Positions 51,830-61,204 are shown, counted from the stretch's first letter. The stretch is DNA of 64,000 nucleotides from Paracoccus gahaiensis (GCF_005048225.1 NZ_SUNI01000013.1:1-64000); one strand, 5' to 3'. The notes: generated from the sequence alone by a model not told the origin. Translations and numbers: made by a program.

Positions 51830-52749
51830 GCCTCGGTCCTCTTCATGAAGATGCGCTGGTAGAAGATCGCCACTGTCACCGCGCCCACGAACAGGATCAC
51901 GCCCACCGCGCTGCCGAAGCCGATGTTCAGCCGGGTCAGCCCGAAGGTATAAAGATAGGTGACGATGGTGTGGGTCTGGTTCGACGGCCCGCCATTGGTC
52001 AGCGGAATGATGACGTCGAAGACCTGCAGCGCACCGATGATGGCAAAGAAGGCGCTGACCGCGATGGCGGGCCTGATATGCGGGATCTGGACATAGCGGA
52101 CGACCTGCGTGCGGCGCGCGCCCTCGATCCGGGCGGCTTCGATCTGGTCCTCGGGGACGCTTTGCAGGGCGGCGATGTAGATCATCATGTGAAAGCCGAA
52201 ATACTTCCACACGATCACCGTCATGATTGCCGCGAAGGCCCAGTCCGGATCGGACAGGATGAAGACGTTCTCGAACCCCAGGCCCTGCGCGATTGAGGCG
52301 GTGACGCCGTAATTGCCGTCGAAGACGAAGCTCCAGATCAGGCCCGCCGCCACCTCGGCCAGGATGTAGGGCAGGAAGAAGACCAGACGGAACAGCGCAT
52401 TGGTCGGGGTCTTCCTGTAGATCAGCAGCGCCAGGAACAGCGCCAGCGGCATCTGCACCACCAGCGAGATCGCCACGATCTTCAGCGTGTTCCCGGCCGC
52501 CGTGTGAAAGACCGAATGGCCCAGGATGCGTTCATAGTTGTCCAGGCCCACGAAATCCTCGGGCGCGCCATAGCCGTTCCAGTTGAAGAACGAGAACCAC
52601 GCGGATTCGCCCAGAGGCAGCATGACGAACAGGGTGAACAGGATCAGCGCGGGGGGCAGCAGGATCAGCACCGCCGTGACGCGGCCGTTCGACAGGGCCC
52701 GGCGCAGGCGCGCGCGGGCGGACAGTCTGGGGTCGGCGGCATGGGTCAT
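51826..52749 (-). CDS. Sugar ABC transporter permease (MalF/UgpA-like)
   Basis: A 307-residue permease with six helices, an N-terminal cytoplasmic basic stretch and the EAA loop QIEAARIEGARRTQVVRYVQIPHIRPAI. The sequence LLPPALILFTLFVMLPLGESAWFSFFNWNGYG is typical of the first helix and periplasmic loop of this group. AAAGGAG lies nine bases before the ATG at 52749; longer in-frame starts lack such a site. It follows the binding-protein gene by 81 bases. Confidence 0.93.
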   Translation of the reverse strand: MTHAADPRLSARARLRRALSNGRVTAVLILLPPALILFTLFVMLPLGESAWFSFFNWNGYGAPEDFVGLDNYERILGHSVFHTAAGNTLKIVAISLVVQMPLALFLALLIYRKTPTNALFRLVFFLPYILAEVAAGLIWSFVFDGNYGVTASIAQGLGFENVFILSDPDWAFAAIMTVIVWKYFGFHMMIYIAALQSVPEDQIEAARIEGARRTQVVRYVQIPHIRPAIAVSAFFAIIGALQVFDVIIPLTNGGPSNQTHTIVTYLYTFGLTRLNIGFGSAVGVILFVGAVTVAIFYQRIFMKRTEA

Positions 52750-52830
52750 GCCACGCTCCTTTCGGGGGATCGGGACGATGGGGCGATGCGCGGCCCGGAC
52801 CCGGGCGCGCATCGCCGACAAGATGCGCCT

Positions 52831-54093
52831 TCAGCGGAAGTCCCAGGCCTCCTGGACCTGCGCTGCGGCATCCTCGGGGGTCATCACGCCCTGCGCCAGA
52901 TCGGCCGAGATGTCGTTGATGGTGGCGCCCACCGAGGCCCCCAGGAACTGGTCCAGGAATATCTGGTGGAAGCTGCTGGCCGCGATATGCTCGGCCACCT
53001 CGATGTAGAAGGGGTTCTCCATCTCGTCGGCCGTGCCTTCCGCGATGGGAATGAACAGCTCCTGCCGGCCCGCCTCGCGCTGGTTCTCGGCATTCATCAT
53101 GAAGGCCAGGAACTCGACCGCCTCGGGCTCGGCCGAGTTCGACACTGCCCAGCCATTGATGCCGCCAAGCGTGGCCGCCTCGCCGCCCGGGGCCACCGGA
53201 TCGGTGACGGCCGGAAAGCTGAGGATCGCCAGCTGGTCGTCGGGCAGCCCCTCGCCGCTGGTCGAGCGTTCGCGCATGGGCAGGTAGTCCCAGTCCCCCA
53301 TCAGGTGAAAGGCGCCCGCGCCATCGGCGAACATGCCGCTGGCGGTCTCGTAGGTGGTGGCGATATAGCCCGGCTGGAACGGCTCCAGCTCGGTCAGGCG
53401 CTGGAACTCGCGGCCCGCCGCAATGAAGGCCTCGTTCTCGAAGCCGCCAGTCTCGCCCGCCATCGCGTCGGTGATGACCGAAGGGCCGCCCTCGCGCAGT
53501 GCCAGATAGCTCCAGTAGAAATGCAGCGGCCATTTGTCCTGGCCTCCGGCGACGATGGGGGTGACGCCCGCATCCTTGAGCTGCTGCACGGCGGCCAGGA
53601 AGTCGTCCCAGCTTTCGATCGCCTCGATGTCGACCCCGGCCTGGTCGGTCAGCGCCGTATTGGTCCAGAAGACCACCTCGGTCGCATATTGCGGCAGGCC
53701 GTAAAGCTGGTCCTCGACCATATAGGCCTGCAGCCCCGCCTCGGGGATGGTGTCGGCGAAGCCCTCGGGCAGCAGGGCGTCGATGGGCTGCAGGAAGCCC
53801 GCCTCGACCTGCTCGACCACGGTCTGCCCGCCCCAACTGTAGAAGACGTCGGGCCGGGCGTCCGATTGCAGCAGCGTCGGCAGCCGCGACTTGTAGGCCT
53901 CGTTGGCGACATATTCGAAGCTGACGGTGACCCCCTCGTTCTGGGCCTCGAACGCCTCGGCGATCTGTTCCAGATAGGCCTGCTGTTCGTCATTCACCGC
54001 GACCCGCAGCACGGTGACCTCTGTCTGGGCCTGCGCGGCCCCGCCGGCAAGGGCCGACAGCGCTGCAGCCAAGGCCAGGCTTGGATATTTCAT
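52831..54093 (-). CDS. Sugar ABC transporter substrate-binding protein (extracellular solute-binding family 1)
   Basis: This periplasmic receptor has 420 residues with a Sec signal peptide (SLALAAALSALAGGAAQAQ). It has the family 1 layout: LRVAVNDEQQAYLEQIAEAFEAQNEGVTVSFEYV, then YSWGGQTVVEQVEAGFLQPID, GLPQYATEVVFWTNTALTDQAG and a late GAGAFHLMGDWDYLPM. As the first gene of the operon containing GH43 and xylose isomerase, it most likely binds xylo-oligosaccharides. A LacI-type operator lies about 60 bases upstream. Confidence 0.92.
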   Translation of the reverse strand: MKYPSLALAAALSALAGGAAQAQTEVTVLRVAVNDEQQAYLEQIAEAFEAQNEGVTVSFEYVANEAYKSRLPTLLQSDARPDVFYSWGGQTVVEQVEAGFLQPIDALLPEGFADTIPEAGLQAYMVEDQLYGLPQYATEVVFWTNTALTDQAGVDIEAIESWDDFLAAVQQLKDAGVTPIVAGGQDKWPLHFYWSYLALREGGPSVITDAMAGETGGFENEAFIAAGREFQRLTELEPFQPGYIATTYETASGMFADGAGAFHLMGDWDYLPMRERSTSGEGLPDDQLAILSFPAVTDPVAPGGEAATLGGINGWAVSNSAEPEAVEFLAFMMNAENQREAGRQELFIPIAEGTADEMENPFYIEVAEHIAASSFHQIFLDQFLGASVGATINDISADLAQGVMTPEDAAAQVQEAWDFR

Positions 54094-54152
54094 GGTTCCC
54101 TCCCTTTCGCCAGCTCCTCAACCGGCGCATCCCCTGACGAAGAATCATCAAG

Positions 54153-54172
54153 TCTGACGAACGTACGTCAGA
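54153..54172. promoter_or_regulatory. LacI-family operator upstream of the xylan operon
   Basis: TCTGACGAAC (54153-54162) and GTACGTCAGA (54163-54172) form a 20-base palindrome centred on CG with one mismatch per half, the usual form of LacI/GalR operators. It sits between the binding-protein start (54093) and the end of the LacI-family gene (54218). Confidence 0.72.
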
Positions 54173-54217
54173 AATACTCACCACGCAACGCGTTCGTGGC
54201 AGGGCGAGGGGTCGGGA

Positions 54218-55240
54218 TCAGGGCAGGTTGTCGCGCAGGAAGACCTCGATGCCGATGCGCCCGGCATCGGGATCGACCGCCACGCCGCCGACCAGCGCCT
54301 GCAGCAGGCTGACGGCGGTGGTGATCTCGCGCAGGGTGTCCTGATGGATGACCGCGTCGAAGACCCCCTCCAGCAGCGCCTTGCGCGAATGCTGCGTCAA
54401 CTCGTGGACGACCACCGCAGGCGCAGGGGACAGCCCTGCCGTCCCAAGCGCGCGCGCGACCCCCCGCGTCCCGGCACCCAGGCTGTAGATCCCCACGACC
54501 CCGGAGGTGCGCGACAGCAGTTCGGCCAGGCGGGTGCCCACAACCTCCTGATCGTCGAAGCCCTCCAGCGGGGGCAGGATCTCGTGCTCGGGGAATTCCG
54601 AGCGCAGGACCTGCTCGAAGCCCAGCCTGCGTTCGGCATGGTCGCGCACCAGCATGGACCCGGCCACCATCACGATGCGCCCCGGGCGCCAGCGGCAGAA
54701 CCGCCCCAGCAGGCTGGCCGCCGTGCGTCCCGCCTGCACGTTGTCGATGCCGATGAACTGCTGGCGCTGCGACGAGGGCAGGTCCGAGACCAGCGTCACC
54801 ACCGCCACCCCCCTGCCCCGCAACTCGGCCAGCGCGGCACGCACGATGGCCGAGTCGGTGGCCACCACCGCCACGCCATCCGTCGCCTGCGGATCCACGT
54901 CGCGCAGCGCTCCCGCCAGTGCCGCGTCGTCAAAGGCGGGCACCGTGGCGACCGCGACCGTCGTGAACTCCCACGCATCGGTGCGGGCCAGGATCTGGGC
55001 CTCCAGCCCGCGCATGAAGGTGTTGCCCCCCGCCGGCAGAAGGAACAGCAGCCGATAGCGCCGCCGGCGGGCCAGATTTGCGGCGGCCTCGTTCTTCTCG
55101 TAGCCCAGTTGCGCCATCGCCTGCGCGACGCGGGCCTGCGTCGTCCGGCGCACGCCGTCGCGGTCGTTCAGCACCCGGTCGACGGTGGACAGGCTGACGC
55201 CGGCCATGCGCGCGACATCGTGGATCGTGGGACGGCTCAT
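54218..55240 (-). CDS. LacI-family transcriptional regulator
   Basis: A 340-residue repressor. The N-terminal HTH and hinge are canonical (TIHDVARMAGVSLSTVDRVLNDRDGVRRTTQARV), and the periplasmic-binding-protein-like effector domain runs from about residue 60 to the end. It includes FLLPAGGNTFMRGLEAQI and QFIGIDNVQAGRTAASLLGRF. Members with VSLSTVDRVLN usually respond to sugars imported by a neighbouring ABC system. It lies immediately upstream of, and co-directional with, the xylan operon, and a matching palindromic operator is in the gap. It also follows the pectin operon's last gene by 100 bases, so read-through is possible. Confidence 0.92.
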   Translation of the reverse strand: MSRPTIHDVARMAGVSLSTVDRVLNDRDGVRRTTQARVAQAMAQLGYEKNEAAANLARRRRYRLLFLLPAGGNTFMRGLEAQILARTDAWEFTTVAVATVPAFDDAALAGALRDVDPQATDGVAVVATDSAIVRAALAELRGRGVAVVTLVSDLPSSQRQQFIGIDNVQAGRTAASLLGRFCRWRPGRIVMVAGSMLVRDHAERRLGFEQVLRSEFPEHEILPPLEGFDDQEVVGTRLAELLSRTSGVVGIYSLGAGTRGVARALGTAGLSPAPAVVVHELTQHSRKALLEGVFDAVIHQDTLREITTAVSLLQALVGGVAVDPDAGRIGIEVFLRDNLP

Positions 55241-55340
55241 GCGGGGCTCGGCTGAGGACAGGTCACGGGGTCCTGCATAACGTAGATCAAATCGCCTGAC
55301 GACCGGGAAATGCAGCGGGACCCACCCCCGGGCCTGTGCC

Positions 55341-56441
55341 CTACCCCGCCGAGGCCGCCCGGGGGGATCGTTCCGCCTTGGCCATCATGGCTTGCGCGGC
55401 GGCCATCATCAGCGGGCCGGTGCCCTTGGCGTCGTCGGCCACGACCTCCTCGGTCAGGTAATAGCCGGGGCTGCCATCGCGATAGACGCCGGAAAAGCCC
55501 CCCAGGCCCGCCACCAGGCAAATGCCGCCGAAGCCCGCGCCCTGCCCATCATGGCGCAGCCGGCCCCGCAGGAACTCCATCGCCCGGGCCGCCGCATCCC
55601 CGGCCCCGGCCGGCGCCAGTCCCGCCGCGGCGTTCAGCGCATAGGCGAACATCGCCGTGGCCGAGCTTTCGGTATAGTTGCCCGGCAGATCCGGCTGGTC
55701 GATCACCTGCAGCCAGCCGCCGTCGTCGCGCTGCAGGGCCACGATCCGGGCCAGCAGGTCGCGGGTCGGCGCCTCCAGCCCGGCTGCGGCAAAGGCCTGC
55801 GGGCCGGTCAGCGCGGCGCTGTCGACCAGCGCCATCGCCTGCCAGCCCAGGGCCCGCGCCCAGGCCGAGGCCGATTGCCCCGTCGCCTTGTCGGCCCAGT
55901 CCTGCGCCCGCGAGGTGTCGCAGCCATGCGCATAGAGCCCGTCGGGCCGCGCGGTCAGCGCCATCGCCTCGCGCAGCTGCGCCAAGGCATCCTGCACCAG
56001 CCGCTGCTCGCCCAGGTGCCGGCCCAGCTCGATCTGGAAGGGCAGGCCCATGTAGAGCCCGTCCAGCCAGACCTGGCAGGGATAGATCTTCTTGTGCCAG
56101 TAGCTGCCGCCTGCCGTGCGGGGATGGTCCTTCAGCTGCGCACCCAGCTGCCGCGCCGCGCGCATCCAGCGCGGATCGCCGGTCCATCGGTCCAGCGCGA
56201 ACAGCACCCGCCCGGCCAGGATGTTGTCGATGTTGTAGTCCAGCGGATCATAGCCCGACAGCGTGCCGTCCGGCGCCACCTGGGCCTGGGCCAGACGCAG
56301 CAGATGGTCCCGCCAGCGCGCCTCGCCCGTCGCCTCGGACAGCAGCTGCAACCCGCGATAGATGCAGCCGTCCTCATAGCACCACGCGCCGCCCTTGTAC
56401 GGCCGGTAGCGCGTCGCGAAGGCGTCGAAATAGTCTAGCAT
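55341..56441 (-). CDS. GH105 unsaturated rhamnogalacturonyl/galacturonyl hydrolase (YteR/RhiN-like)
   Basis: A 366-residue alpha6/alpha6-barrel glycosidase without a signal peptide. Characteristic GH105/GH88-like segments are KGGAWCYEDGCIYRGL, DNILAGRVLFAL, WLDGLYMGLPFQIE (with the catalytic-type Asp), HGCDTSRAQDWADKATGQSASAWARALGWQAMALVD and NYTESSATAMFAYALN. Such enzymes hydrate the 4,5-unsaturated uronate left by pectate or rhamnogalacturonan lyases, releasing it. The ATG lies within the final codons of the GH28 gene (seven-base overlap). It is the last gene of the pectin operon. Confidence 0.9.
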   Translation of the reverse strand: MLDYFDAFATRYRPYKGGAWCYEDGCIYRGLQLLSEATGEARWRDHLLRLAQAQVAPDGTLSGYDPLDYNIDNILAGRVLFALDRWTGDPRWMRAARQLGAQLKDHPRTAGGSYWHKKIYPCQVWLDGLYMGLPFQIELGRHLGEQRLVQDALAQLREAMALTARPDGLYAHGCDTSRAQDWADKATGQSASAWARALGWQAMALVDSAALTGPQAFAAAGLEAPTRDLLARIVALQRDDGGWLQVIDQPDLPGNYTESSATAMFAYALNAAAGLAPAGAGDAAARAMEFLRGRLRHDGQGAGFGGICLVAGLGGFSGVYRDGSPGYYLTEEVVADDAKGTGPLMMAAAQAMMAKAERSPRAASAG

Positions 56442-57904
56442 GGGGCGAAATCCTTGGCTGTCAGGGGGCCCGAGGGCAGGTCGGCATCGGTGGTCAGGAC
56501 GCAATGTTCGGACAGAAGGCCGGCACCGCTGACCGCGCGCAGCCCGTCGGCCATCAGCGGCACCGCCGGGGCGGCGGGGGCGAAGGTGACCGCGACATCG
56601 CGGATCGCCACGCCGGTCACCGGCTGTTCCGGCAGGCCCAGGCAGGCGGCGAAGGCCAGCCGCACGCGGTCGGCGCGGATGCGCGTCAGGGAGATGTCGC
56701 GGATGCGGGGCGTCAGCGGGCCGACCGGCTGCGGGTCGCGCGACTGCACGGCGGCGCTATGGCCGTCAGGGTCGCAGGCGTAATGCGCATTGATGGCCAG
56801 CACCGTCTCGACCCCGTCCAGATGGCAGTCGGTCATGAAGATGCGCGCGACCTCTCCGCCGCGCCCGCGCCGGGTCTTGATGCGCAGGCCGCGGTCGGTG
56901 TCCTGCATCTCGCACCGGCTGACCTGGACATCGCTGACGCCGCCCGACATCTCGGAGCCGATGACGACCCCGCCATGGCCGCGCTCCATCCGGCAATGGC
57001 GGATGCGGATGTCGCGGGTGGGGGCCAGGTGGTCGCCGTTCCCGTCATCCCTGCGCTTGCCGGCCTTGATCGCGATGCAGTCGTCGCCGGTCGTGAAATG
57101 CACGCCCTCGATCGCGACATCCGTGCAGCTTTCGGGGTTCAGCCCGTCCGTGTTCGGGCTGTCGGGCGGGTTCTGGACCTTGAGCGCGGCAAAGATCAGG
57201 CGCTGCGAGTGGCAGGGATGCAGGGTCCAGCTGGGCGCATTGGCGAAGGTCGGGCCCAGCACGGTCACGTCCCGGCAGCCGACCAGATGCAGCAGCCGGG
57301 CGCGCCGCGCGCCGCTCCGCGTCCCCTTGGGCCAGGACCACCAGTCGCCGCGCGCGCCGCCGCCATCCACGCGGCCCGGACCGGCGATGGTGATGCCCTG
57401 CGCGTCCAGCGCAGTCAGAAGTGCGCGGTGGCAGGCCTCGGGCAAGCCTTCCCAGCTTCCCCCCTGCGCGGCGGTCAGGATCGGCCAGCCGTCGCGGTCG
57501 CCGGGGGCGGCCAGCTCGGCGCCCGCCGCCAGATAGATGTGGCGGTGGGACCCGATCAGCAGTGGTGCCACCTGCCAGCGCCCGGCGGGCAGGATCAGCG
57601 TGCCGCCATCGGGCAGGCCGTCAAGGGCCGCCTGCGCCCGGGCGGGATCGTCCAGCGTGACCGCGCCCGCGCAGGGCGGCGTGGTCAAGTCCAGAGGCGC
57701 AAAGCCCGCGACCTCGATCCTGAGGGCAGTTCCGGGTGGCAGGTCGTGCAGCGCGGTCACCACGCGGTCGGTGGTGCCGCGCCGGTCCAGCCCCGGTCCG
57801 GTCACGCGCCAGTCCAGCGGCGCGGGCAGATGATACAGACCACCCGGCACCGCCAGCCGCAGGGCGACCGCGCGCGGCGTCGCGGCCACGATGTCCATGT
57901 CCAT
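56435..57904 (-). CDS. GH28 polygalacturonase-family hydrolase
   Basis: A 489-residue right-handed beta-helix enzyme with the GH28 active-site set: N251-T-D253-G, G-D274-D275 in TTGDDCIAIK, H310 in RGHGGVVIGSEM and R341-I-K343. An N-terminal beta-sandwich-like part (about 1-75) precedes the helix. There is no signal peptide, so it acts in the cytoplasm on imported oligogalacturonides, probably as an exo-enzyme, rather than as a secreted polygalacturonase. GAGGAG precedes the ATG at 57904; a second ATG two codons on is possible. It lies between the binding-protein gene and GH105. Confidence 0.93.
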   Translation of the reverse strand: MDMDIVAATPRAVALRLAVPGGLYHLPAPLDWRVTGPGLDRRGTTDRVVTALHDLPPGTALRIEVAGFAPLDLTTPPCAGAVTLDDPARAQAALDGLPDGGTLILPAGRWQVAPLLIGSHRHIYLAAGAELAAPGDRDGWPILTAAQGGSWEGLPEACHRALLTALDAQGITIAGPGRVDGGGARGDWWSWPKGTRSGARRARLLHLVGCRDVTVLGPTFANAPSWTLHPCHSQRLIFAALKVQNPPDSPNTDGLNPESCTDVAIEGVHFTTGDDCIAIKAGKRRDDGNGDHLAPTRDIRIRHCRMERGHGGVVIGSEMSGGVSDVQVSRCEMQDTDRGLRIKTRRGRGGEVARIFMTDCHLDGVETVLAINAHYACDPDGHSAAVQSRDPQPVGPLTPRIRDISLTRIRADRVRLAFAACLGLPEQPVTGVAIRDVAVTFAPAAPAVPLMADGLRAVSGAGLLSEHCVLTTDADLPSGPLTAKDFAPC

Positions 57905-57958
57905 GGAACGCTCCTCGAAAGGGTCCGGCGGCCTTGGGATCACGGCCGCAGGGGGGTG

Positions 57959-59197
57959 TCAGCGAAAGCTGCGGATCGCGCGGTTCATCTCGTCGATCAT
58001 TTCCAGTGCCGCATCCTCGGGCTCGATCTGGCCATAGGCGGCAGCCTCCAGGTAATCGCCGAAGATCTCGCGCACCTTGGGATGCTCGTTCAGGGGCGAG
58101 GGCACGGGGCCGTTCCCCGCCAGCACCAGATCATGGGCGGCGGCGACGTTCGGATCGATCCCCCCCTCGGCGGCCAGACGCTCGGAGGCCGCGCGGCTGG
58201 CGGGCAGGCCGCGCGAATCCCCCAGGATGTCGACCGCCTCGGGGTCGTTCATCAGGCAGTCGATGATCTGCGCCGCCGCCTGCGGATTCTCGGACCGGGC
58301 CGAGATCGCCAGCAGCATCGAGGGCTTGCGATAGGTGCCGTCGTTCACCGCACTGTCCACCTGCAGGATCGGGACCGGGACCAGCTCCTGATCGCCGAGC
58401 GGGTCGGCATATTTGGCATAGGCCGAATCCCATTCATAGGTGCCGGCGATGCGGCCATCGGCCCAGGGGCGCATCTCGAACAGCTCGATATTGCCCTCTC
58501 CGGCGACCTGCTGCCAGCTGCGGATCGCGCCGTCCTCGACCAGCGACAGATAGAAGCGGATGCCTTCGGCCAGCTCCTCGGGGGTCCAGGCGACGGTCGT
58601 GGTCTGGGCGTCGATCAGGTCCTTGCCGGTCATCTGGGTGACGGTGGTCGAGACCAGGAAGATCGCGTTGAGGCCCTGCGCCTCGAAGGGCAGCACGCCC
58701 TCGCCCAGCTGCCCGGTGGCGGCGCGAACCTCGTCCCAATTGGTGGGAAGGGGCAGGCCCGCGGCGTCGAAGACGGTTTTGTTGAAGAAATAGACCCGGC
58801 CCGTCTCGGCCACGGGCAAGCCGTTCAGGACGCCGTTCATCTCGCCGCCGGCCAGCTGCTCCTCGGTCCACTGCGAGAGGTCGATGATGTCCGAGAACTC
58901 GCGCAGATCCGCGAACCCCGTGCCGTCGCGCGAGAACAGCGGCAGCCAGGGCCAGTTGATCTGCATGATGTCGGCCTCGGTCCGGCCGGCGATCTGGGTG
59001 GTGATGCGCTCCTGATGGCCCGCCCATCCGGTGAACTCGGCCGCGACCTGATGGCCGTGCTTGGTGCCGCACACCTGCAGCGCCTCCTGCGTCTGCGCAT
59101 GGCGGGCATCGCCGCCCCACCAGGACATGCGCAGGTCTGCGGCCTGTGCGGTGGTGGCCATCAGGCCCGCCAGGATCGTGGTTGTCAGCAGTCTCAT
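57959..59197 (-). CDS. ABC transporter substrate-binding protein, probably for oligogalacturonides (TogB-like)
   Basis: A 412-residue periplasmic receptor with a signal peptide (LLTTTILAGLMATTAQAA). The mature start DLRMSWWGGDARHAQTQEAL and the GWAGHQERITTQIAG and DIMQINWPWLPLFSRDG segments are typical of the TogB group, which binds oligogalacturonides. There is no lipobox cysteine. It lies 14 bases after the ATPase gene and 54 bases before GH28, so the receptor and the intracellular hydrolases are made together. Confidence 0.9.
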   Translation of the reverse strand: MRLLTTTILAGLMATTAQAADLRMSWWGGDARHAQTQEALQVCGTKHGHQVAAEFTGWAGHQERITTQIAGRTEADIMQINWPWLPLFSRDGTGFADLREFSDIIDLSQWTEEQLAGGEMNGVLNGLPVAETGRVYFFNKTVFDAAGLPLPTNWDEVRAATGQLGEGVLPFEAQGLNAIFLVSTTVTQMTGKDLIDAQTTTVAWTPEELAEGIRFYLSLVEDGAIRSWQQVAGEGNIELFEMRPWADGRIAGTYEWDSAYAKYADPLGDQELVPVPILQVDSAVNDGTYRKPSMLLAISARSENPQAAAQIIDCLMNDPEAVDILGDSRGLPASRAASERLAAEGGIDPNVAAAHDLVLAGNGPVPSPLNEHPKVREIFGDYLEAAAYGQIEPEDAALEMIDEMNRAIRSFR

Positions 59198-59211
59198 AAG
59201 GTTCCCCTCCC

Positions 59212-60312
59212 TCAGTTCAGCACGGGCAGCGAGACATTCTCGCCCGCCCCGTCAAAGACATGCGCAGTGCCCGGTTCGGGCGACAGCCGCACTTCGGCAC
59301 CGCGATCCAGCGCGGCGTAATCGGCCGAAGGCAGCACCGCGACCATGCGCGCGCCCGCCACGTCCAGATGCAGCACGACCTCGTGGCCCATGAACTCGGC
59401 CCCCGTCACGCGGCCCGTCAGGCCCGACCCCGTGTTCAGCCGCAGATGCTGGGGGCGGATGCCGAGCGTGGCAGAGCCGGTCCAGCCGCGCAGGCGGGCC
59501 ATCAGCTCGTCCGGCAGGGCCAGCACCTGGTCGCCCACGCGGAAGGTCGCGCCGTCCAGCCGCCCCTCGATCAAATTCATCTCGGGGCTGCCGATGAAGC
59601 CCGCGACGAAGGCGTTGGCGGGGCGGTCATACAGCGTCTTGGGATCGGCCACCTGCATGATGCGCCCGTCCTTCATCACGCAGATGCGGTCGCCCATCGT
59701 CATCGCCTCGGTCTGGTCATGGGTGACATAGATGACGGTCGAGGACATGCCCTCCTCCTTCAGCCGCCGGTGCAGGTCGGTGATCCTGACCCGCATCGAG
59801 GCGCGCAGCTTGGCGTCCAGGTTCGACAAGGGCTCGTCGAACAGGAAGACCTTGGGCTCCTTGATCAGCGCGCGGCCCAGGGCCACGCGTTGGGCCTGAC
59901 CGCCCGACAGCTCCTTGGGCAGGCGGTCCAGCAGCGGCTCGATCTCGAGGATGCGGGCGACATCGGCGGTGCGGCGCTCGATCTCGGCCTTGGAGGCGCG
60001 CTGCAGGCGCAGGCCGAAGGACAGGTTCTTTCTGACCTTCATGTGCGGGTAGAGCGCATAGTTCTGGAACACCATCGCGATGCCGCGCTTGCCGGGTTGC
60101 AGGCGGTTCACGACCGTGTCGCCGATCACCACGTCGCCGCCCGAGATGCTTTCCAGCCCCGCGATCATGCGCAGCGTGGTCGATTTCGCGCAGCCCGAGG
60201 GGCCGACAAGCACCATGAACTCGCCATCCTCGACATCCAGGTTGATCCCGTGGACGGCCTTGAAGGCATTGGCATAGGTCTTTTCAAGATTGCGGATTTG
60301 CAGACGGGCCAT
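59212..60312 (-). CDS. Sugar ABC transporter ATP-binding protein (UgpC/TogA type) with altered P-loop
   Basis: A 366-residue ATPase with signature LSGGQAQRVALGRAL, Walker B ([16 protein letters not shown]), switch His (YVTHDQTEAMTMGD) and a C-terminal TOBE/OB region. The Walker A reads GPSGCAKST: the glycine before K43 is replaced by Ala42, confirmed from the codon GCG. The family consensus is GPSGCGKST, which the ATPase of the neighbouring xylan operon retains. The enzyme is otherwise complete and follows the permease genes, so it probably still works. It would power import of oligogalacturonides. Confidence 0.92.
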   Translation of the reverse strand: MARLQIRNLEKTYANAFKAVHGINLDVEDGEFMVLVGPSGCAKSTTLRMIAGLESISGGDVVIGDTVVNRLQPGKRGIAMVFQNYALYPHMKVRKNLSFGLRLQRASKAEIERRTADVARILEIEPLLDRLPKELSGGQAQRVALGRALIKEPKVFLFDEPLSNLDAKLRASMRVRITDLHRRLKEEGMSSTVIYVTHDQTEAMTMGDRICVMKDGRIMQVADPKTLYDRPANAFVAGFIGSPEMNLIEGRLDGATFRVGDQVLALPDELMARLRGWTGSATLGIRPQHLRLNTGSGLTGRVTGAEFMGHEVVLHLDVAGARMVAVLPSADYAALDRGAEVRLSPEPGTAHVFDGAGENVSLPVLN

Positions 60313-60316
60313 CGGA

Positions 60317-61204
60317 TTATCCTTTCACCCCACCGGCAGAGATGCCTTCGATGAAGTATTTCTGAGCCATGAAGAACACGATCAGCGCGGGCAGCAGCGC
60401 CAGGACCGACATCGCCAGGATGCGGTTCCAGTCGAAGGCCTCGGTCGTGTCGATCGACAGTTTCAGCGCCAGGCTGACCGGGAATTTCTCGACCGAGGAC
60501 AGATAGATCAGCGGCCCGAGAAAGTCGTTCATCGTCCACATGAACTGGAACAGCATGACCGAGATCAGCGCCGGCAGCAGCATGGGCACGACGATGTGGA
60601 TCAGCGTCTGGAAGCTGTTGGCGCCGTCGACGCGGGCGGCCTCCTCCATGTCGCGCGGGATGGCGCGCAGGAACTGGACCAGCATGAAGACGAAGAACGC
60701 ATCCCCCGCGAAGGCCGAGGGCACCCAGAGCGGCAGGTAGCTGTCCAGCCAGCCCAGGTCCCGGAACAGGATGTATTGCGGGATGCGGGTGACCACGTTC
60801 GGCAGCAGCAGCGTGGCGATCAGGGTGGCGAAGAAGAACCGCTTGAACGGAAACTCGAAGCGCGCGAAGCCATAGGCCACCAGCGCGCAGGAGATCGCGG
60901 TGAAGATGGTCTTGGGCAGGATGATCAGGAAGGTGTTCCAGAAGAACCGCCCGAAGGTGTAGGGGGTCGAGGTCTCCCACCCCTTCACGTAACCCTCCAG
61001 CGTGGGTTCGCGGGGGATGAAGCCGATGGATCCGAAGATCTCGGAATTGGTCTTGAAGGACGCCCCGATCAGCCAGATCAGCGGATAGAGCATGATCAGC
61101 CCCACGACCGTCAGCAGCGTGTAGCGAACGAAGGCGGACAGGCGGGCGGCGCGGACCTCGTGGGCGGGCGCGGCGGCGGGGATGGCGGTTGCGATATCGG
61201 CCAT
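60317..61204 (-). CDS. Sugar ABC transporter permease (MalG/TogN-like)
   Basis: A 295-residue inner-membrane permease with six helices and a long N-terminal cytoplasmic segment of about 25 residues. The EAA loop is DMEEAARVDGANSFQTLIHIVVPMLLPAL, and the C terminus VFFMAQKYFIEGISAGGVKG is typical of the MalG group. The gene begins one base after the partner permease stop and is followed four bases later by the ATPase gene, with AAAGGA for the latter inside its end. Confidence 0.92.
   Translation of the reverse strand: MADIATAIPAAAPAHEVRAARLSAFVRYTLLTVVGLIMLYPLIWLIGASFKTNSEIFGSIGFIPREPTLEGYVKGWETSTPYTFGRFFWNTFLIILPKTIFTAISCALVAYGFARFEFPFKRFFFATLIATLLLPNVVTRIPQYILFRDLGWLDSYLPLWVPSAFAGDAFFVFMLVQFLRAIPRDMEEAARVDGANSFQTLIHIVVPMLLPALISVMLFQFMWTMNDFLGPLIYLSSVEKFPVSLALKLSIDTTEAFDWNRILAMSVLALLPALIVFFMAQKYFIEGISAGGVKG

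Noticed and set aside
55310..59320. Very long open frame on the plus strand antisense to the pectin genes (over 1,300 codons)
   Set aside because: It is a shadow frame created by high GC at third positions; its translation is low-complexity Arg/Pro/Gly/Ala-rich while the opposite strand encodes clear GH105, GH28 and binding-protein families.
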